A stretch of DNA of 64,000 nt, from the NCBI GenBank assembly GCA_020747065.1, contig JAGMVK010000011.1:1550001-1614000 (forward strand). Reading direction: 5' to 3'. Below, piece after piece: positions 24,701-35,514 of the stretch. Below the pieces are notes generated by a model. That model had not been told where the DNA came from and ran no database searches. It saw nothing but the letters and a program-made list of their open reading frames with translations. Both the position numbers and the translations under genes were made by a program. Within the stretch, counting starts at the first letter, position 1, and every line of letters begins with the position of its first letter. This DNA is from Cadophora sp. MPI-SDFR-AT-0126 (lineage: Eukaryota; Ascomycota; Leotiomycetes; Helotiales; Ploettnerulaceae).

Positions 24701-24819
24701 CTGGTATCTGTATACAAAGCCAATCCCTAGGTGCAACCTGAGCGAACCTTATTCTTACAGATATACACCATATCATTGACTTGGCAGCCTTTCAATCCAC
24801 AATCGACGACTTTCTTGCA
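21702..24819. other. Long intergenic/leader region
   Basis: No gene is supported. Frames at 22117-22533 and 23347-23994 lack family features. The last part (about 24.1-24.8 kb) looks like the 5' leader of the 14-3-3-like gene. A short run of GCACT units lies near 23018-23041. Confidence 0.4.
24456..24779 (+). other. Upstream open frame (107 codons) before the 14-3-3-like gene
   Basis: This ATG-initiated frame ends 40 bp before the probable start of the 14-3-3-like gene. It encodes a Pro-rich start and a helical middle (about residues 25-85). A donor-like GTATCT at 24704 and an acceptor TTACAG at 24755-24760 suggest an intron. Joining them does not put this frame in phase with the downstream protein. 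It may be an upstream regulatory frame in the 5' leader, an alternative first exon with a sequence error, or chance. Confidence 0.3.
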
Positions 24820-25797
24820 ATGGCTTCTTCCGAGGTGGATATGAAGTTCTTGGGCAACTTTGCTCGCAACATCCAGTTCGACCAACCACTGCTCTCCCAA
24901 AGCCTTTTCCAGATTCTTGGAAACATCACCATGTTCTCAGAGAAAGTCATCCGAGCTCGCAAATTGCGTAGACTGGACACCACCAGAGATACCAAATCCG
25001 TCGACCTCTACTGTCGCATAATATGGTACACCCGAGAATGTCTGAAGATTTTGGAGGAATACGTCTTACCCATGGTAGTCAAGACTGTCGAGCTCAAGGT
25101 CCTCGCGCACAAGCTCCGAGCAAGCTTCTTCCACCTCTTCGTCCTTTTCCACAACCACCCACCCATCACACTCAAAGCCGTAGTGCATACACCACCCGGC
25201 CTCAAATCACCACGCGTTACCAAAGCCGACAAAGGCAAAGGCATCGACCGTGGCTCAGGCTCACCAAGCGACCCATTTCGACCCAGCTCCGTGCAGCCCA
25301 CACACCCATTAGAAGGCGGCCCCGTCGGCGGCAGCGGCGTCCCAAGCAGCACTCCACCGCCTCTCGAATTCGCTCCCAACTTTCTCGTCCCAGCCGAAGA
25401 CTTCCGCCCAATCGCCCTCCAATACTTCCAGGAAGCCACCGCCCTCGCCGACACGCTACTCTGGGGCTCTCACCCTCTCCGCCTCTCCGTCAAAGTCGAA
25501 TTCACCGCTTTCCTGTACGATTGTCTGCATGAGCGCGAACGATCTCGCCAAATGGCTAAGCAGACTATTTCGGAGGTGTACAATGCGAAGGAAGGCATGG
25601 ACGACCAGATGTTCGAGGAGGCTGCGCAGCTAGTGGGCATCTTAGGGAAGATGATGAGGAGGGGGTTGGGAACTGGTGGATCGGGAAGTACGCCTGGGGC
25701 TGGCAGTTCGGGGAATCGAACGACGCCGCCGAGACAGCCCCGCGTGACTGTGCAGGAGTATGCGGTTCCGGAGCCGAGTATGGTGAATCCGATATAA
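24820..25797 (+). CDS. Divergent 14-3-3-like protein
   Basis: A single exon encodes 325 residues starting MASSEVDMKFLGN, chosen because similar fungal proteins begin at this point and the context is good (GCAATGG). The protein is helical. LYCRIIWYTRECLKILEEYVLP and LKVLAHKLRASFFHLFVLFHNHP match the middle helices of the 14-3-3 fold. The HPLRLSVKVEFTAFLYDCLHE segment, with a following LAK-like helix, matches the canonical HPIRLGLALNFSVFYYE region. A Pro/Gly/Ser-rich insert of about 65 residues separates the two halves, and the C-terminal tail is Gly/Ser/Pro-rich. Classical phosphopeptide-binding Lys/Arg/Tyr residues are not clearly conserved. The role is probably scaffolding. The partner is unknown. 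Confidence 0.7.
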   Translation: MASSEVDMKFLGNFARNIQFDQPLLSQSLFQILGNITMFSEKVIRARKLRRLDTTRDTKSVDLYCRIIWYTRECLKILEEYVLPMVVKTVELKVLAHKLRASFFHLFVLFHNHPPITLKAVVHTPPGLKSPRVTKADKGKGIDRGSGSPSDPFRPSSVQPTHPLEGGPVGGSGVPSSTPPPLEFAPNFLVPAEDFRPIALQYFQEATALADTLLWGSHPLRLSVKVEFTAFLYDCLHERERSRQMAKQTISEVYNAKEGMDDQMFEEAAQLVGILGKMMRRGLGTGGSGSTPGAGSSGNRTTPPRQPRVTVQEYAVPEPSMVNPI

Positions 25798-26770
25798 GGA
25801 TTCTCCTCGCATATCGACATCGCTACCATTTTATACTGTACAATGGTCGCGTTGCATCACTTAACTTACGTTTGTCCTCCCTTCCTGTCATTTGACGAAT
25901 TGGGACGAGATGACATTCAAACCCTCACCATATACTTCTCCAAATAGAGCGAGAGAGTGAGGGAAGCTTGGCTAGCTGGCTGCAGGAGATCCGATTACAG
26001 TGATCACCCTCTCATTGTGGGTGGCCAAATCAACCGCATATAGGTGGACATGGAAAATTCCAGTCTCATGCATGTCGGCTGGCCTTGTTTTGTACATTGT
26101 TGATATATTTATACCCCAAGCTTGCTTGCTTGTTCTTCTGGCGAGCGAGATATTTGGCCGATTGATAGAGATGGTTGTAATCCCAATGGGTCCTTACTTC
26201 CATTCCTGGTTGACCTTCGAGGCGAGTATGAATGTGATGTGTTATATATGAGAAGGACTTTGAATTTAATGAAAATAGCTTCCCTCACTTCTCTGGCAAA
26301 GTCCCATCTCATCCCCTTCGTAAGGACGTATCTCAAGTTGATCTGCAGGGACATCTAGAGATGGCTATGTATTGACAAGGTTGGAGTCGTTCAGTCCAAG
26401 AGGACGGGTTCGGCGAGGATGGTAGGGGAGCTGGCAGCAGCAATCTCAACAAGGTAGACATATTCGAGGCTTCCACTTCACAACGGGAGGTGCAAATCGT
26501 GTATTGATTTGATAATCTATTAAAAGCAAAGCAAGAGTGTATTAAACACTCATCTCTCCAAGCAAAATTCATACGTCAATACCATTTGTATGCCCCTGCC
26601 TTCCAACCCATGCCCCAGCCAGTAGGAACGAAAATAAGACAGTGCAACGTCACCCCAAATTCCCGCTCCACCCTCATGGGTAACTTGACATAAGCCCCAT
26701 CAAGCCTTAATATCGGATGGAGTATGGAGAAGCGAAGTCGAGGATGTAGGGTCGTTCGTCAGGGTGATGT
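25798..26770. other. Convergent intergenic region
   Basis: No coding feature was recognised between the 14-3-3-like gene and the first metallothionein-like gene. Confidence 0.4.
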
Positions 26771-26937
26771 TTAGTGCTGCAAGTCATTCGTTGTCAACAA
26801 TCACTTCACCCAGTTGCAAGCAAGGTCACATGTGTATAGGAAGAGCAGAAGTGAAGACGGAGACATACAGTGCAGCAAGAGCAGCTCTCACAAGTGGCGC
26901 AGCCCTGGCACTTATCACAAGAACAGTTGTCTCCCAT
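26771..26937 (-). CDS. Metallothionein-like micro-protein (24 aa, 8 Cys)
   Basis: Exon 1 (26937-26869) encodes 23 residues, MGDNCSCDKCQGCATCESCSCCT. The motif is split here as MGDNCSCDKCQG plus CATCESCSCCT. A 92 bp intron (GTATGT donor, TTGCAG acceptor) follows. Exon 2 (26776-26771) adds a single His and the stop. Eight cysteines in 24 residues, arranged as C-x-C and C-x-x-C pairs, indicate metal thiolate binding, probably Cu(I) or Zn/Cd in the cytosol. Gene length and intron position parallel the second metallothionein 1.8 kb away. The gene is too short for ordinary gene finders. Confidence 0.75.
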
Positions 26938-28686
26938 GATGATGGTTGGTTGATGATGCCTGTAGCAGATAGATGTCTTTTGGCCAGAGAGGTCGATGTG
27001 TACTTCGCTTAATGTCAAAGGTTGTGAGTTGGATGATATGTTTGGATGATCTGAAGCTCGAAGCTAGAGAAAGGAAGAGGAAAGAGAGCAAGATGTGAAG
27101 GATAGAGCAGCTATACTTATATCTCATCTCTCCCCTCTTCCCCTCCCACTTTCACCCAGAAGCTTCTGGATTTTGACCACTGACATCAAAGTATGGAAGA
27201 ACGCACGCATGTGAAAACCGTTCACGCCATCCGTACAACCCACCTTCACGCACCCAAGACTAGCAATGCACAAATCACGCTCACAGAAAACAGAGAGTGG
27301 TGATCGAGAGCGTTGTGGAAGGAGGAGATTGGAGCTTGGGAGTGCACTGCAGGAAGTACGTTTGAATGCCTTTGGAGTGGTGCTCCACTGTGAAGTGAAT
27401 CCGAATCCCGGGGTAGGAGTGTTGTTGGATCTGCCAATGAGAATGGAACTTGAGATGCGGAGATCAGGTGAGGTTGTGTTTGTTGGAGTTGACTGCCGAG
27501 CTAGGTGTGAGGGATGAAGGAGGTGGAAGAGGGATAGTAGGAGCCCCAGGGGAGATGGAAAGTATGTCAATTTCCACAAGCTCTTCATTGGATAGAATAT
27601 ACCCCCCACCGTCCAGTGTGAACTAGCTTGTGGTAACAGCTTCTCAATGTCTCAATCTCCTTAACATCTGTCGGGCCTATCCACCAATCTTCCTCCCCTT
27701 GACATACCACACCACACACCACGCAGTCTCGCAGTAACACCAGCACCGAAACGCAATGCAATCAGATCCAACAGCAACGATAAGCAAAGAACAGAACCAA
27801 GCTGCAAGCTGATCCGGAAATACGACTCCTTCCAACCGCATCTCTCGATTCTGACACGCTGTAATGACAACGTACGTGGCATCGCAGCCGTAGCGTGGGG
27901 TGCAGCTGCACAATACTGGATGGAACGGCTACTTCTCTGTGGAACATTACCACCAGGTGAAGAGAACCAATGAAGATTTTGTTCTACAAACCAGAATGGA
28001 GGTATGAGGCGAGTGTAGGTGTGTGGTACAGTGGAAGTACTTGGTAAGAGGACATGAGATTCGTGATTCGTACGACAATACCTGCTTCGTCTTACGGATG
28101 AGGAAATTCGACGCTGTGGTGTGGTGTGATGTGATGGAGTACAACATGAAGACCAACATGAAAGGGAAAGCTGACTGTGAAATCGTTCGACTTTTGGACT
28201 GGATCTGAGACCTCCTCTTGCCTTACATCTCTCTCGGCATGAGCTTGAGGAGGAAGGCGAGGCTTGTACCACTTAAACAAGCAAGCACTGCCATGATCCT
28301 ACATCCAACTGGACTTGCCTAAATACTCTTTCTGCGATTATTTTATCACTTAATATTCAAAAGGTAGCAAGACAAAATTATGTGATGTTGAAAACCAAGT
28401 AGGTATCATTTTTTCATCAATAATGCAGCGCTATCTCCATCTCCAGTTCCCCGTTGCAGCAAACATCATCCCTGGTATCACAAATCAAAGAAAGCCAGCC
28501 CAGCCCGCCCCATCAATCCCTTCCCAAAATGATATCCTTCCTCCAAACCCAAGTTCAGTCAAGAGATTCAAGTGATGGTAGTGAAGGAGAAGACATCAAA
28601 CTCGTCGAATCAAGGGATCCGTCGCGACGAAGAAGAAGAAGAACCGAAGATGTGTTGCATGCGAGGTAGGTAGGTAGGTAGGTGAT
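26938..28686. other. Intergenic region between the metallothionein-like genes
   Basis: Frames such as 27124-27609 and 27661-28272 (minus) lack family features. A short GTAG tetranucleotide run lies near 28664-28683. The upstream side of the first metallothionein gene probably holds its promoter, but no metal-response element was identified with confidence. Confidence 0.4.
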
Positions 28687-28904
28687 TTATTTTCCGCAGC
28701 TGGAGCAGGAGCAGTCAGAGCCGCAGTTGCCTATTCACAGACTATGTTAGTATATCTCCTTTTTCTTGACCGTGAATTCTTTGGATATTGTGTTGGGAGT
28801 GGGGTGGGCGATGAGGGGTTACTGAGGGGTCCAGCGCCAAGAGATAGGAGGGAACAAGGAAACGTACAGCTTGAAGTGCCAGAGCATCCGCATTCTCCCT
28901 TCAT
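28687..28904 (-). CDS. Copper metallothionein (26 aa)
   Basis: Exon 1 (28904-28868) and exon 2 (28730-28687) join in phase across a 137 bp intron (GTACGT donor, GAATAG acceptor) within a Cys codon. The product is 26 residues: MKGECGCSGTSSC then NCGSDCSCSSCGK. The C-x-C spacing and overall length closely follow the classical Neurospora-type copper metallothionein (seven cysteines, Gly/Ser-rich). The expected role is cytosolic Cu(I) buffering and copper resistance, usually induced by copper. It is divergent in sequence from the neighbour at 26771-26937. Confidence 0.9.
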
Positions 28905-29606
28905 GATGATAGATTTTTGAAGTTTTGGTTTTGGTTGGTTTGGTTTTGCGATGTTTGTATGTTGCGTTTGTCTAAAAGTGTCTCGAAGCGTTGAAGATGA
29001 TGTTTTTCAAGATGGTTCAAGGTGGGACAAAGCCAGCCTTTTATGTTTTACTCGCAGCATCCACACATCCATTCAATCGCCCCACTTCACCTTCTTCCAA
29101 CCAATCATAGTGGACAGGTTGCGCATTTTGTGCGTGGGTCCACCTGCGTGCTTTGTGCTGCTTTGCGCCTCTTGCGCGTTTTGTGCGTCGGGCGATGCCG
29201 AGTCACTAGGAGTCTCACCAAGCGGGGTACTGTAAATACAGGACAGGATACCGATTGCGGATTGATTGGTCGTGTGACGTCGTATGCTTTTTTGAGAGGT
29301 GGTGGCAGGTGGTTGTTGTGGCCGGATGAAGGAAGGATCTGTGAGTGGCTTGCATGATATGTATGGATTGCTTGGCTTGGGACTTGGTGGGAATCGCTTC
29401 TGACTTTCCGGATATTGATGCTTGCTTGCGTTGCCGGCATTTGTTTTCTTCTCGGCAGGAGATAAGTAGGTCCTTGAATTTGAAAATTGAATGTTGTTTG
29501 AATATCCATGTTACTAAGTCGTGGCATTGCTCTCAGATACTATGTCCCTGCAATTATCAAACATTTTTCATAGGTACACCCCCCCAAAGACAACATTCAA
29601 ACCACA
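28905..29606. other. Intergenic region
   Basis: This contains the promoter side of the copper metallothionein and the 3' flank of the oxygenase. No gene was recognised. Confidence 0.4.
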
Positions 29607-30626
29607 TCAAGCAGCAATTCCAGCCTCAGCACCACTTTTCACCTCCTCCAACTGTGCCTTCTTCTCCTTCAATGCAGCAAAATTCCTATTCATCGCCGCC
29701 TGAGTAAACTCCTTCCCAGTAACGGCAGGATACTTCTTCCCCGGTCCCTGAATCACCGCATCCGTACACGGCTGATTGAAGAACGCGATGCTATACCTCG
29801 GACCAAAATAGTCCTTCTCGACATCCATCGGCGTCTTGACACGATGAAACGTACTCTTGAACCGATCATCGCTCCAACTCATCAGCAGATCACCAATATT
29901 ACACACGATCTCTCCTGGTGCAGGCTCAACCTTAGTCCACACATCTCCGATCCCAAATCCAGTCGAGACTTCCCTCCCCGGACAGATCTCTAGACCTGAT
30001 TGACCCGCCCGCTGGAAGAGCAGCGTGATGAAATCCCAGTCGACGTGTGCACCGGCTCTGTAATACCCCTCCGGAACAGGAACGTTCTTATCCACCTCAA
30101 AGTAATGAAGGAGGCGCAACACAGTCTGGCTCTCCTTCCTGGAGATATCATGCGCCTTGATGAAATAGTCATCTTCGAAGCCCAAACCCCGCGCGAAGCA
30201 CACCATGAGCTTCTCGCTCACAGCCTGCGCCTTACGCATGAACTCCAGACTCGTGTCTTTGAACCCGGGAATCGTCGATTCAGGAAGCCAGCATCCGTCC
30301 ATGTTAGAGCCGAATTGCATCTGGTAGCTCTCCTTGCGGTCAGGTTGGCCGGTCGATGGCCGGATCTGGGCATTCTTCTCCCACCCGGAATTGAGGTGTG
30401 TGAATGGGACGGTGGCTTTGGTAGCATCTGGGAGGGAGAAGAAGGATTCCGAGGTGCTGAACATGTGCTCGATTTCTGGGAGGGAGATCCCGTGATTGAT
30501 GAGACCGAAGAAACCGTCTGTTTCGGCGGCGTGGATTAGCTGGCTTGTTATCTCGTCGATGCGGGAGGAGAAGTCGTGGAGGGAGATTTTGGGGATGGAT
30601 CGCTCGGCGTATTTGGTTGGTGCCAT
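29607..30626 (-). CDS. 2-oxoglutarate/Fe(II)-dependent dioxygenase (isopenicillin-N-synthase-like)
   Basis: A single exon encodes 339 residues. The N-terminal DIOX_N part has the IPKISLHDF start and the DGFFGLINHGIS block. The catalytic jelly roll has the iron ligands H194 and D196 (AHVDWD) and H261 (STFHRVK). The 2-oxoglutarate anchor is in PRYS (R277, S279). The family catalyses hydroxylation, desaturation or ring closure in secondary metabolism and nucleobase, gibberellin-like or nutrient pathways. Neighbours do not form a biosynthetic cluster, so no substrate is proposed. All iron ligands are intact. Confidence 0.9.
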   Translation of the reverse strand: MAPTKYAERSIPKISLHDFSSRIDEITSQLIHAAETDGFFGLINHGISLPEIEHMFSTSESFFSLPDATKATVPFTHLNSGWEKNAQIRPSTGQPDRKESYQMQFGSNMDGCWLPESTIPGFKDTSLEFMRKAQAVSEKLMVCFARGLGFEDDYFIKAHDISRKESQTVLRLLHYFEVDKNVPVPEGYYRAGAHVDWDFITLLFQRAGQSGLEICPGREVSTGFGIGDVWTKVEPAPGEIVCNIGDLLMSWSDDRFKSTFHRVKTPMDVEKDYFGPRYSIAFFNQPCTDAVIQGPGKKYPAVTGKEFTQAAMNRNFAALKEKKAQLEEVKSGAEAGIAA

Positions 30627-31720
30627 TTTGAGAGGTGATGAAGGTGTTGATGAGGGAAAAGATTAAGTAGTGTGAAGGTGGAGAAAGATGTTCAGTCTTG
30701 GGAGTGAGAAAGTAGTGAGTGAGCTCAGCAGGTATGATATCAATCCTCAAGCCAAGCAAGTAAACACGACGCTGATGATGTTGAAGCTATCCCACCAATT
30801 CTCCTCTTGGGGGAAACTCTTCAGTATATATATTCTTCACCTCCTACCTTTTTCTCAGTCCGGCATGTCTTCCCGGAATCCTTTCGACACAAACTCTTCC
30901 TTTCCTTGTCGTCTCGTCTGATCCAGACTCGATTGACCATTTGCCTCGACTACCCCACCTTCGTGATAGTCGTATCTCACCTGCAGGCGGCTCACTCCGC
31001 GGGCGATTATTGGTCGTTGATCTTTGAGGGTCTCGTTATCTGCGGTGGCTGCCGCGCCAAGGCCTCTTCTCGGGCGAGGAGAATAGTGGGGTTCGGCCGG
31101 GCAGATCATGTGTTTTACATGAGTACACGTTCACGACTTTTCTTTGGGTTTCTGGTTGGAGATGGCCGATGTTTGCTGTGGATTGCGATTTTCGTTGAAA
31201 TTTCCTCATTTTTTCTAGGAAGTTTCCACCTGGCTGATACTCACGAACGTACTCGAAAGTTGGTCGCGAGAGACATACGGACCGATACACAAGTGGGACC
31301 AAGCGATTCCATAATTTGCAAATTCGAATTTCTGATTGTTTCCATTGGTTATGTCCTGGACAAAGTAATCGTGTTCATAACAGCCGGAGCCGTGGTGGCT
31401 GACTTATTTTCAACGAGGACTTCGAAGTCTCATGAATCTCGCTTAATTGTTGACCCCTTTTCTCTAGTTCGGCTGTGAATAACAGAAATCCCTTGTTGTG
31501 AGTCTTTGTCCAAGAAGTATACTTTTTATGTCCTGATGAACGGATAGGGCAATGACCTATTGAATCCATTGACCCGTTGTTCTCCAGTTACCGTCCCTTT
31601 GTCTTCGGATACTCGAAGCAAAATGTACTGAGATTATGTTACCTTCTTGTCAGTTATTCCGCTGTTCGAAAGAGCATTTCCAGGGAGATACTGACCTCTT
31701 TTCTTTTCTTTTCTTACATT
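30627..31720. other. Divergent promoter region
   Basis: This lies between the oxygenase and the second 2EXR gene. A 223-codon frame at 30807-31478 has no family features and is not called. Confidence 0.4.
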
Positions 31721-32617
31721 ATGGACTTACCGGTGAATAACCTACCACTGCCACTGGAGTAAGTCAACGTAATATTCTCACACATCTACCTCATGTTAGC
31801 GATTCGACACTACTTTCCATGAACCACATTTTGCACGCTCATAAAATACAGAACTGACAGCCAAAACAGGCTCCGACGAATCATATACACATACGCTGTA
31901 GGCCGAGATCCAGAAGATCCCTATCGTCCCGAAACCATCACCATATTCGTCAATCAGCGCGCGTACTTTGACCGGCAGACCGAAGGCGGAGCAATCCGAT
32001 ACAGATTCTCCTGTATACGAATCGGGCGTCCACCCCAAGAGACCTTCACCAACAGTGATAGCTACGCCTTCCATCGCCAACGCTATCCCAATATCCTCCA
32101 GCTGCAACAACCAGCAGGAAGCACACAGCCCGGCCAGATCATCCGCTTCAACGCGGCAGTCGATACCATCCGCATCAGCTCCTCCTCGCTCTTCATGCTC
32201 CGCGACTTCTGCTCGCCGCACATGGACACCATCCCAATGTACAACTCAGCAGGGCTAAACATATACAACGAAGGCCCACCAATTGCAGAGCGGAGAGCTC
32301 GTCTCATCGGCTTCAACCTCATTCAGAATCTCGATGTCTTCGAGATCGCGAGATTCAATACCCGTGGTGTCACTTTCCTACGAGACCATATTCTGACTGG
32401 GTTAGTGCAACTGAGGAGTGTAGCTCCGAACTTGCGCCGGGGTCTGAATAATAATGCTCAGTCGTTGACGAGGAATCGTGTGAATGCTGAACTTGATGCG
32501 TTGGGTCGTTTGGCGGGACCGGGCGGTCCGCTGGAGGATGTTGTGGGGGTGTTGGGGCTTTTGATTGATGATATGCGGAGTAAGAGACTTCTTGCTATAG
32601 GGATGTTCTTTTTGTGA
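31721..32617 (+). CDS. 2EXR-type protein
   Basis: Exon 1 (31721-31758) encodes MDLPVNNLPLPL. Exon 2 (31870-32617) continues with ELRRIIYTYAVGRDP, so the diagnostic LPLELRRIIYTYA motif is created by splicing a 111 bp intron (GTAAGT, ACTGAC branch, AACAG). The protein has 261 residues, in frame. The N-terminal motif is like that of 2EXR or F-box-like proteins. The middle has RFNAAVDTIRIS and MLRDFCSPHMD strands as in the family, and the C-terminus is Gly/Leu-rich. The function is unknown. It is a distant relative of the protein at 9908-10933. Confidence 0.75.
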
Positions 32618-33519
32618 GACTGGTTGAAAATTCGCCTATGGAGGGTTGTGGAGTGAAGAATTGTGAGGCGCTAAAGTAGGAGCAGCTCTTGGGGCAATAC
32701 TTGATCGTTGGAATTGGGATTATAAATGTAAGAATTAACCGGCTGTATATTGCGATCATGATCCGATCTCCACGAAGATGTATGAGAAAAATGGACATTC
32801 TTAGCTAGTGTTGCGCCGCGTTTTGTTGACTTGGTAATGATGACAACGGGCATCTTTACCAATGCGTGGGTCGTAGAACATACCAAACCTTCTGGCTTAT
32901 GTGTTCTGTCTCCGATCCGTCTTCAATCTAATGCAAGTATCCCACTCAGCAATAAAGAATCAAGCAACGCACATCCATCACAGTTGTGCATGGTGAAATG
33001 CCGGTATTCTCGTTGTGTTGCGATCATCAAGTTATTGAACCCCTATTCAGCCCTGTGCACACCCCTACACACTCCAACGCCACATCCAGCGCCTCCGCAA
33101 ATCCAAACGCCAAGATCATCCCAAACCCCCGGTTCCACATGTTCAGTTTCCACCATCCGATCTCCAGCGCTCAGAGCATCGCATCGTCCTGAAACTCGCC
33201 TTCCACACCAATCCAAGGCTGTCTGAAACGCTCTCTGCTACAAATGTAGACGCCGGTTCCTGGTCCGTCCATGACGGTGGGATTGGCTATTGCTCCATTT
33301 GCTGCCCCCCCGTAGATTTGATTAAAGTTGTATTGGGCTTGTTTCGTTCGCAGTGTTGTGTTCTGTTCTGTTCCGTTCTTGCTTTCTCTCCCCTCGTCTC
33401 CCCTCCTGTGAAGTAACATTCGGATTCTTATCTTAATCTTTATCTTCAGTAACATCCTTATTTTCGGGATATTATCCGAAGGTTTGAGATTCGGCCGTTT
33501 CGCTTTCGATTTGGAGAAT
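32618..33519. other. Intergenic region
   Basis: Only short frames without features occur. It probably contains the promoter of the secreted protein gene. Confidence 0.4.
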
Positions 33520-34331
33520 ATGAGGTTAACAACGATATCGACGTTTGGTTTGGGGGTGGGCGTCGTGATGGCAGGTGCAGACATGCAGATTGATTTCCCT
33601 GGCTTCCTGCGAGCGCCTCGTGCAGAAAAAAATCTTCAGGTCAGTAAAATACATCAAATCTGCGCACCTATCATCTCCAATCAAAACTCACACCTTTTCT
33701 AGACTTTCAAAGGTGCACTCGGCGGCGTTGAAGCAGAACCCATTACCAGCACATCAGACCCCAAACGACCGTTCGCTGTAGGATCAAACACTTTCACATC
33801 GTACGAAGATGCCGCGGTACGGACGTGTAATAATCAGAAAAATGCGTGTGCGGATGTTGCGAATGGGAAGAAAAACCCTGATGATATTACGGTTGCGCAG
33901 TGTGATGACCAGGAGAGTGAGTGTTTCCATCTAAACTTCCCAGGCTTGAATTTATACATTCACATGATGAGGATCCAAAGAACAGTGCACGCAAGATCTC
34001 AAATTAACACTCTACCTCTCCAGCGGACTGCTCCAACAACGCTTCTAAAGTAAATCCATCCACAATCGCAGCAGCCGCCGCAGCATCAACATCAACATCA
34101 ACATCCAAAAAATCCACCTCATCCGCGGCCGCTTCCCCAAAGGCTTCAGTACAGCCACCAGCAGCTGTAGCTCCAGCACCTGTAGCTCCAGCGCCTGTAG
34201 CTCCAGCGCCTGTCGAGCAGACGTCTGCTTCACAGGAAGCGGCTCCGGCTACGACTGTTGCGCCGGTCGTCGTTGCGCAACCTACGTTGCATAGTTCGGA
34301 TGACCAGTTCTTTTATTTCTGTGATCCGTGA
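33520..34331 (+). CDS. Secreted Cys-containing protein with Ala/Pro-rich repeat tail
   Basis: Three exons, 33520-33639, 33703-33916 and 34024-34331, give 213 residues in frame. A signal peptide (MRLTTISTFGLGVGVVMAGA) is followed by a conserved fungal extracellular module: an aromatic TSYEDAAVRTCNNQKNACADVAN segment, then TVAQCDDQE and DCSNN. The cysteines fall in a regular C..Q.N.C...C..Q...C order. The tail is low complexity, with an Ala run, Ser/Thr-rich stretches and three repeats of VAPAP. The end, FFYFCDP, is not a typical GPI-attachment signal. It is probably a cell-wall or secreted protein of unknown role. Confidence 0.8.
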
Positions 34332-35497
34332 AAGGGGACTGGGGGTAGTGTTCTCATGTCTGGGGTTGGAAAATGGTTGGTGAAGTAACTTGTATTTAGG
34401 AATCCGTCTGAGTAGCGTTCTTGGGCTTTGGCAGGAGCAGATTAGGGAAAGCGAGGTGCATTGGGACAACGGCGTCTGACTGGAAATTTACTGTACGCTC
34501 AACATACCCTTGGAGTCCTTGAATGTAATCAAAAAGAAACAAATTTGAATCCCGACAATTACGCTGTTAACTACTTGACATGGGGGGTTTGAGCATTTGC
34601 TTGAAGTGAGACTCTTGATCGTTGTCTATGTATGTACAATTGTGCATTGATTGAGAAATAGTGCAAGCAAGAAACCTGGAGTGTTCAACAGCCCCGAGGC
34701 TATGATCTATTAGAAGGTGTAGATAGTTGGTCAACATTGAAGTATGTTAAGAACAAAGCATGTTGACGATCAGAAATTCTTCAACCCTTTGCTCGAGGTG
34801 AGGCCAGGAGAGACCAGCTTCTGCAGCCATCTATACCACAGGTGAATTGGTCATGTCCAGTAATGTACTCAGGCTCCAGGTCAAACCACAAGAACAGAAG
34901 TCCTCCCGTCGCAGACCTACCTCAAGTATCATACGGAGGTTTTTCATTCTGCATAGCAAACACACACATCACCACAATACGAGGCCATGTGTATATGGAC
35001 CGTGGCCATCCTCGCAAGATCATCGTATACCTATCTTCTCACACAGTTAGCAACGGAACACAAGTATGATTGACAGAGATCAAGATGATCTCAAAAAGAG
35101 AAAGCGTGTGTGTTTTTTTCAGAAGGAGACCGTAGTCATAGCATTTTCCTCAAGAACTGAGTACAAAATCGTTCAATAGGACTGGTGCCAGCTTGGATAT
35201 CATCATGAAAACCGGGAGGTGTGTAGAAGAGGGAGGGGAAAGAGATGGAAATATACCTTTGTGGTTGGAGCTGGAGGGAAGGAAATTATTGCTGCTGCTC
35301 GAGTTTTCTCATAGGCTTGTATTTGTGGTATGTGACGACGTTTGTTGAGTGAGAGAAAGATATTGGAGCTGCGACCGATGCCGCATTTTCGAATCCCTGA
35401 CTAGCGTCTAAAATTTCGTCAGCGGAAGACCTGGATCCTGAGGCTTCCACTCCTCGGCGCCAAGACCCTCGAGTCTTGTCCGCCAAAATTATTGAAC
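34332..35497. other. Intergenic region bordering the AT-rich block
   Basis: Composition is normal up to about 35.5 kb. A minus-strand frame (35486-35286, 66 codons) starts 12 bp from the AT-block edge. It could be the remnant of a gene cut by the insertion, but nothing identifies it. Confidence 0.4.
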
Positions 35498-35514
35498 GTC
35501 AGTTTTACTAAAAT
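35498..35514 (+). repeat. Left inverted terminus of AT-rich block
   Basis: GTCAGTTTTACTAAAAT marks the abrupt change from normal to AT-rich composition. It pairs imperfectly, with seven perfect outermost bases, with the reverse complement of 44147-44165. Confidence 0.5.

Noticed and set aside
27661..28272. 203-codon minus-strand frame between the metallothionein genes
   Set aside because: Several frames overlap here without motifs. Composition looks random.
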